Shown: in pieces, positions 59,531 to 64,000 of the stretch | Layout: every line of letters begins with the position of its first letter | How positions within the stretch are numbered: the first letter of the stretch is position 1 | From: Paenibacillus dokdonensis | Lineage (GTDB): Bacteria > Bacillota > Bacilli > Paenibacillales > Paenibacillaceae | DNA length: 64,000 nt | Direction: 5' to 3' | Assembly (NCBI RefSeq): GCF_004916975.1 | Contig: NZ_STGQ01000002.1 | Span: 1,006,079-1,070,078 of the forward strand | Position numbers and translations under genes: made by a program | The notes under the pieces: generated by a model | The model's database searches: none | Told to the model about the DNA's origin: nothing | The model's input: only the letters and a program-made list of their open reading frames with translations

Positions 59531-61921
59531 TTGCATAAGAAGCTTCAAAAGATGCTTGTCATGTCGCTGGTTATGGTGCTGTGCATGGCATATTCCGGAG
59601 TCACTTGGGCGGCTACAACTGCCGATTTGTCCAAGCTGGTTCTCTCAAAATCCCGGGTTACACTGGAGATTGGCGATACGGCATCTGTGACGGCGACGGG
59701 CGTTTATAAAGATAACTCAACTGAAAATGTGACGATAAAAGCAAGCTGGAGCAGCAAAAACGATGCTGTGGCCACCGTATATAACGGTACCATTACCGCA
59801 GTAGGGGAAGGCAGCTCGACCATTTCGGTCGTTTATGGCAGTGAAACCGAATCGGTTCAAGTCAACGTAACGAAGAAGGTCAAGGCACTTACAGTAGCGG
59901 ACCCTCAGAAGAAGCTTGAACTGAAGCTGAGCGACAACCCGACCATTCATCTGACTGCAACCTATACGGATAACTCTACAGATACGGATGCTTCGAACAA
60001 GGCTGAATGGACTGTGGACGACAGCAGCGTGGTCTCGGTTGTGAATGGCGTGGTAAAACCGATTGGTTCCGGTACGGCAACCATCACGGCTACCTATGGC
60101 AAGCAAACGGTATCCATTCCGGTGAGCGTGGAACTGGTGAAACGCCTGGATCCGAGCGAGACGAAAGTGTCTATGCTGGTCAGTGAAAAGAAAACCGTAC
60201 AAGTCACCCTGAAGGCAACCTATCCTGACGGGGAGGTAAAGGATGATGTAGCGGCACAAGCCGAATGGTCCACGAGCAATGCGGATGTTGCCGATGTGAT
60301 TAAAGGTGAAATTACAGCTTATGGACCGGGATCGGCTACGATTACGGCCAAATACGGCACTCAAACAGCAACAGTTCAGGTGGATGTTGATAAGACCATC
60401 CGTTTGCAGGCAAGCGAACAGAATATTTTCCTGCATACCAATGAAACGCTTAAGAATCCGATCAAGCTGGAAGCTGTTTATCCCGATAAAGATCCAGTAG
60501 ATATTACAAAAGACGCAGTGTGGACGTCCAACAACGAGAAAGTGGCATTCGTTAAGCAAGGCGCAGTTACTGCAAACGCTCCTGGTGCTGCAGTTATTAC
60601 AGCCAAATACGGCGACAAGAGCGTAACGATCAACGTGGATGTTGATGTTCCGCGCCATCTCGATATGTTAGAAGAAGTAGCACTCAGTCTTACAGGCACG
60701 AAAACACAACAGCTTGAATTGAATGCTACCTATGCGAACGGTCAAACCGAGAAAGTACAGAATAAAGCGGAATGGAAATCCAGCAAGGAAGATGTTGTCT
60801 ATGTTTCGAATGGGCTGCTGACTGCCTACAAAAAAGGCCAAGCGGACATTACTGCCACTTACGGCGGTGTAACCGTGACAACACATGTAGCGGTGGACAT
60901 CCCGCTGAAGACCGAGCTTTCTTCGAAGAAGGTTTCTTTGAAAGTAAACGGAACATACGGGGCAAGCATTGTGCTGGATTATGGCGCGGACAAGCCTTCG
61001 GAGCAGCTGACAGATAAAGTCGACTGGAGCTCGAACAAGGAAGACATCGCGAAAGTAGATGACAAAGGCATTATCACAGGTGTTAGCTCAGGTACGGCCA
61101 CGATTACAGCCAAGTATGACAGCAAGACGTATACGATGACGGTTGAGGTGGGCTTGGTCAGTGAGCTGACTTCCCCGCAAAGTCTGATCATTATGTCCAC
61201 TGGGGATAAAAAGACAATTGATTTATCAGCTGTGAACGATCCCGAGTCGGCAGAAGGCCTTAACAAAAGGGCAACCTGGAAGTCCAGCAGCCCTACTGTG
61301 GCCAGTGTGGACGGCGAGGGTGTAGTTACGGGTATGAAGAGCGGTAAGGCAACCATTACGGCAGAATACGGTGGCAAGAAGGTTACGGTTACTGTCGAGG
61401 TTGATGTGATTTCGAAGATTGATGCAGATATAGATTTCGTTGCGTTAAAAACGGCTGGCAAAGCCAAAGAGAAAACGGCAAATGTTACCGTGACCGTAAC
61501 CTTCAGTGACGGTTCTACCAAGGATGTCAGCGACAAAGCGGAATGGAGCACTTCGAATTACAAGATCGCTTCCGTATTAAAGGGTAAAATTACGGCTATC
61601 TCCAGCGGGAAAACGTCGATCAGTGCCAAGTATGGTAACAAAACCGTACGCATTCCGGTGGAAGTGGATATTCTGAAATATCTGCAAACGAATGAAGTCA
61701 GCTTAAATATGAGCGTTGGTCAAACGGTCAACCTGGTAGCAACCGCCACGTATAATGACGGAAGCGAATCAGATGTCTCCACACCTGCGCTGTGGAAGTC
61801 CTCTCGCATCCTGTCCGCTACCGTGAAAGACGGTGTGGTCAAAGCGACAGGCAAAGGCAAAGCGACGATTACAGTCAGCTTCGGCGGCAAATCCACGCGC
61901 GTGATTGTAACGGTGAAATAA
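59531..61921 (+). CDS. Secreted protein of nine Big_2 immunoglobulin-like repeats
   Basis: 796 residues from TTG 59531, with GGAGGG about 9 bases upstream. A Sec signal peptide (~1-28, ending VTWAAT) is followed by nine tandem ~85-residue bacterial Ig-like domains (Big_2), each with the pattern W.S....VA.V..G.I.A...G.ATITA.YG....V.V.V. Repeats 3, 4 and 6 are most regular; the last ends the protein. No LPXTG, SLH, choline-binding or catalytic domain is visible, so anchoring must be through the Ig domains or a partner. Adhesin or matrix role is inferred. Confidence 0.85.
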   Translation: MHKKLQKMLVMSLVMVLCMAYSGVTWAATTADLSKLVLSKSRVTLEIGDTASVTATGVYKDNSTENVTIKASWSSKNDAVATVYNGTITAVGEGSSTISVVYGSETESVQVNVTKKVKALTVADPQKKLELKLSDNPTIHLTATYTDNSTDTDASNKAEWTVDDSSVVSVVNGVVKPIGSGTATITATYGKQTVSIPVSVELVKRLDPSETKVSMLVSEKKTVQVTLKATYPDGEVKDDVAAQAEWSTSNADVADVIKGEITAYGPGSATITAKYGTQTATVQVDVDKTIRLQASEQNIFLHTNETLKNPIKLEAVYPDKDPVDITKDAVWTSNNEKVAFVKQGAVTANAPGAAVITAKYGDKSVTINVDVDVPRHLDMLEEVALSLTGTKTQQLELNATYANGQTEKVQNKAEWKSSKEDVVYVSNGLLTAYKKGQADITATYGGVTVTTHVAVDIPLKTELSSKKVSLKVNGTYGASIVLDYGADKPSEQLTDKVDWSSNKEDIAKVDDKGIITGVSSGTATITAKYDSKTYTMTVEVGLVSELTSPQSLIIMSTGDKKTIDLSAVNDPESAEGLNKRATWKSSSPTVASVDGEGVVTGMKSGKATITAEYGGKKVTVTVEVDVISKIDADIDFVALKTAGKAKEKTANVTVTVTFSDGSTKDVSDKAEWSTSNYKIASVLKGKITAISSGKTSISAKYGNKTVRIPVEVDILKYLQTNEVSLNMSVGQTVNLVATATYNDGSESDVSTPALWKSSRILSATVKDGVVKATGKGKATITVSFGGKSTRVIVTVK

Positions 61922-61952
61922 AGTATCTTGAACAGCATGCTATCAATAGAAA

Positions 61953-61999
61953 AAACGGGCAGCCCGAGAATGATATTCTTGAGCTGCCCGTTTGTTTTT
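61953..61999. terminator. Bidirectional terminator
   Basis: AAACGGGCAGC pairs perfectly with GCTGCCCGTTT, enclosing a smaller AGAAT/ATTCT stem; T-runs follow on both strands. It serves both the Big_2 gene and the minus-strand gene. Confidence 0.9.
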
Positions 62000-62047
62000 G
62001 TGTCAGACAAGAGGCAAAGGCAAACATAGCGGAGGGGGCGGAGCCTC

Positions 62048-63814
62048 TTACTCCATATTCTCCACATCAACCACAGGCACGCTGATCAGCTCGCCCAGCT
62101 GGTCACCGCCTGGGTATACATCCTCAAACTGGCTGAACAGGCCGGTCACGGTCACGCTCATGCCATCATAGAAGCTATAGTTCCCGTGCAGCTTCACGTA
62201 TGAGTCACCCATTTGCGCAAGCGCGTCACCTTCGCCACCGTAAACGATATAGCAGGTGAAACGGACCTTTTCGTTAGAGTGACTGAGCAAGTCACTAACA
62301 TTGATATCCGTATAATCCTTTTGGTAGCCCATGAATTGATAGCTGTCTCCCTGACGCATGTAGATAGCATTCTGGGAAGCGCCGCCATCGCCTTCTACAC
62401 CATTCGGACGGGCAACGAGCAGCGATTTATCAGCTTGCACTTCATAGCGATCTGCATCAAAGAGGAAAAGCTGGGTCATGCCACCGTCATGTACTTCATA
62501 AGCTGCATAGAGCGCATTTCGGGAGCTGGAATCACCTTCGACGAGAATCACCGGCGCAGTCTTCGTGCTGAGCGACTTCTCCACGGAAATCTGCCGGATG
62601 TTTACGTTAGCAGGGAAGTCGTGCGTGCTCAGGATTTGCACGGATTCATCATCATTCATTTTTGCGAAGTAAACCGTGTTGCTGTCATCTGAACCGATTG
62701 CATAAGCGCTGCCACCGAACCGGTTGCCTCCGCCACTGACATGGCTGTAATTCTTCATCTGGTCGGTTTGCTGCAGGAGTCGCAGCGGATCATGCACGGT
62801 CCAGGCCAGCTTGGCTTTTTTAATTTCATTTGTTGTGTCTTGATAGGACGACAGCGCCTCATAGATGGCGATGGCTCCTTCGAAATCATTATTTTTCACT
62901 TTCCGCTGCGCAGCCGTGATCCATTTCCGGATCTGCCTGTCAATCTCGCTCAGCAAGCTTGATTTGATCCCAGCACTCTTGGCATATGCTTCATAGGCTT
63001 TGGCATGGAGAGCATAGTTCGCAGGCTGTTCTCCGTCGACATCCTTTTTCAGAATGATCCGTGCAAGCTCTTCCGCTTTGGCTTCGACCCATGGTGCCGC
63101 CAGCTTTCGTCCTTGGTACTGGCTCATCATCGACTGCGACACATCCAGAAGCTCAGGAAATTTGCCTTCTCCGGCCAGCTTGGACATCAGCTTTTCATCA
63201 AAGTCCTTGAATTTGGCGGAAAGCTGCTTGGTTTTCTCGTTTGCACCGCCGTAAAATACATCGGGAATGGCCTGGAGATTCCACTTGGGAGTCGCCTCAT
63301 CCGTTTGCCCTTGGCTCAACCGGTCCTCCAGCTGACTGTAAAACAAAGCCTTGAACTGCTGGAAGTAATGCGTAATATCGTCCGATATGCCAAAGCTTGC
63401 AGAAATCTTCGGATAGTAAGCTGCAAACCGGTCCCCTGTGTTCATGTATTTGCTCTTTGCGCTTTGGAGCTCGTTGTACACTTGAAGAAAGCCGGTAAAA
63501 TCCTGTCCGGAGCCTGTGCGCTCCGCACGCTGATCAAGCTGGGAAAGCGTCTGTTTCATTAGGGTAATCGGCTGCAGCTCAAGCAGACGCTTCGCGATCA
63601 GATCCTCTTTATAATGAATGGATTTATTATTGGACGCTTTTTGATACCATTCTTCAGCGGCGATGAGGTCCTTTTGATCATAATATCGGCCGGCCTCATC
63701 GACCCAAGCCATTTTGCGGTTGATATCGATTCCCTTCAGGCCGATCAGGACCAGCATGGCGATACAGAACAAAATGAGAAGATTACGCAGGGTTAGCGTA
63801 TGTTTTATCGTCAT
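62048..63814 (-). CDS. Membrane-anchored protein of unknown function with helical repeats
   Basis: 588 residues. One N-terminal helix (LLILFCIAMLVLIGL, ~12-26), then a long helical region (~30-340) with TPR-like segments (AGRYYDQKDLIAAEEWYQKA, KNNDFEGAIAIYEALSSY), then a beta-rich C-terminal part (~350-588) with SGGGNRFGGSAYAIGSDDSNTVYFAKM and LLVARPNGVEGDGG. The start ATG 63814 has AAAGAGG about 7 bases upstream. No family is recognised. It is probably co-transcribed with the gene at the right edge. An extracellular sensor or scaffold is possible. Confidence 0.6.
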   Translation of the reverse strand: MTIKHTLTLRNLLILFCIAMLVLIGLKGIDINRKMAWVDEAGRYYDQKDLIAAEEWYQKASNNKSIHYKEDLIAKRLLELQPITLMKQTLSQLDQRAERTGSGQDFTGFLQVYNELQSAKSKYMNTGDRFAAYYPKISASFGISDDITHYFQQFKALFYSQLEDRLSQGQTDEATPKWNLQAIPDVFYGGANEKTKQLSAKFKDFDEKLMSKLAGEGKFPELLDVSQSMMSQYQGRKLAAPWVEAKAEELARIILKKDVDGEQPANYALHAKAYEAYAKSAGIKSSLLSEIDRQIRKWITAAQRKVKNNDFEGAIAIYEALSSYQDTTNEIKKAKLAWTVHDPLRLLQQTDQMKNYSHVSGGGNRFGGSAYAIGSDDSNTVYFAKMNDDESVQILSTHDFPANVNIRQISVEKSLSTKTAPVILVEGDSSSRNALYAAYEVHDGGMTQLFLFDADRYEVQADKSLLVARPNGVEGDGGASQNAIYMRQGDSYQFMGYQKDYTDINVSDLLSHSNEKVRFTCYIVYGGEGDALAQMGDSYVKLHGNYSFYDGMSVTVTGLFSQFEDVYPGGDQLGELISVPVVDVENME

Positions 63815-63852
63815 ATATTTATGGCCTCTTTAATAGAATTTGGACACATGGC

Positions 63853-64000
63853 TTATTCCCATTTTTGAAATTCGGGATCCCAGCGGTATTTTTCGTTATA
63901 AATGGCTGAGACTTCATCGCGCAGACCGTTCCAGGATTGGTTTGGATTGCGGCGAACCAGCTGGTATAACCGGAGAAATCGTTCTTGGGGAAGCTGACGG
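63853..64000 (-). CDS. C-terminal fragment of an unknown protein
   Basis: The last 49 codons (including stop) of a gene that continues beyond the window, read on the minus strand. The visible part is polar and Arg/Trp-rich (LVRRNPNQSWNGLRDEV, YRWDPEFQKWE) with no diagnostic motif. It ends 38 bases upstream of the membrane-protein start, suggesting an operon. Confidence 0.55.
   Translation of the reverse strand, partial: RQLPQERFLRLYQLVRRNPNQSWNGLRDEVSAIYNEKYRWDPEFQKWE

Noticed and set aside
1-64000. tRNA, rRNA, riboswitch, prophage, IS element or replication origin
   Set aside because: None of the diagnostic sequences or genes was recognised on reading; small RNAs cannot be excluded by eye.

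Overview
The window looks like chromosome of a spore-forming, low-to-mid GC Firmicute, most likely a Paenibacillus or close relative. The reasons are CotB- and CotH-type spore coat proteins, Fur/PerR/CcpA-type boxes of Bacillus style, a BceRS-BceAB peptide-resistance module, YugN- and DUF6953-like proteins, strong Shine-Dalgarno sequences with frequent TTG/GTG starts, a copper-amine-oxidase-N repeat protein and many carbohydrate genes. No tRNA, rRNA, CRISPR array, transposase, integrase or phage gene was seen. This is ordinary but gene-rich core/accessory chromosome with several well-preserved regulatory sites.

Layout: (1) 1-3.6 kb: end of a glycan-degradation operon (GH31, GH88, GH29). (2) 3.7-7.2 kb: Fur-regulated haem uptake operon with an IsdE-like lipoprotein, FecCD permease, ATPase and HugZ/HutZ-like protein. 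(3) 7.3-9.4 kb: DinB-like protein, DUF6953-like protein, an orphan LacI-type operator/promoter with two micro-ORFs, and a stand-alone MraY paralogue. (4) 9.6-11.2 kb: padR operon. (5) 11.4-19.4 kb: two-component system, a membrane protein and an AfuABC/FbpABC-type transporter with two tandem binding proteins. (6) 19.4-27.7 kb: heterodimeric ABC exporter, a divergent OmpR-type two-component system, and a MalT-like LuxR regulator whose 3' end overlaps the kinase gene antisense. (7) 27.8-30.9 kb: two CotB-type coat proteins divergent from the CotH kinase. (8) 31-35.5 kb: BceRS-BceAB module with a TTACA-N4-TGTAA operator. (9) 35.6-39.3 kb: PerR-boxed katA, a TPR glycosyltransferase and small ORFs. 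(10) 39.5-47.6 kb: a large eight-repeat surface protein, YugN-like protein, GNAT, a split-barrel flavoprotein, a Bcr/CflA efflux pump and an RclA-like flavin reductase. (11) 47.7-54.8 kb: sugar regulon (GH4, BadF-type kinase, LacI, ABC importer) with promoter, cre and two LacI-type operators. (12) 55-64 kb: MATE pump, FrnE-like DsbA behind a duplicated promoter element, DUF3298-like protein, serine hydrolase, a nine-repeat Big_2 protein and two unknown proteins at the right edge.

The best leads are: the 26-bp perfect palindrome at 8.2 kb, which matches 18 of 20 core bases of the operator of the 54-kb sugar importer although no sugar gene lies beside it; the nested inverted repeats between the lacI-like gene and the kinase gene; the ABC + soluble kinase + GH4 combination, suggesting intracellular phosphorylation before hydrolysis; the CotB/CotH pair with an unusual Asn/Gly/Arg/Thr tail; the IsdE-like protein lacking the axial Met; and the duplicated promoter around a terminator in front of the dsbA-like gene. 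No clearly new multi-gene system was recognised. Domain calls come from reading motifs and remembered family sequences, not from searches.
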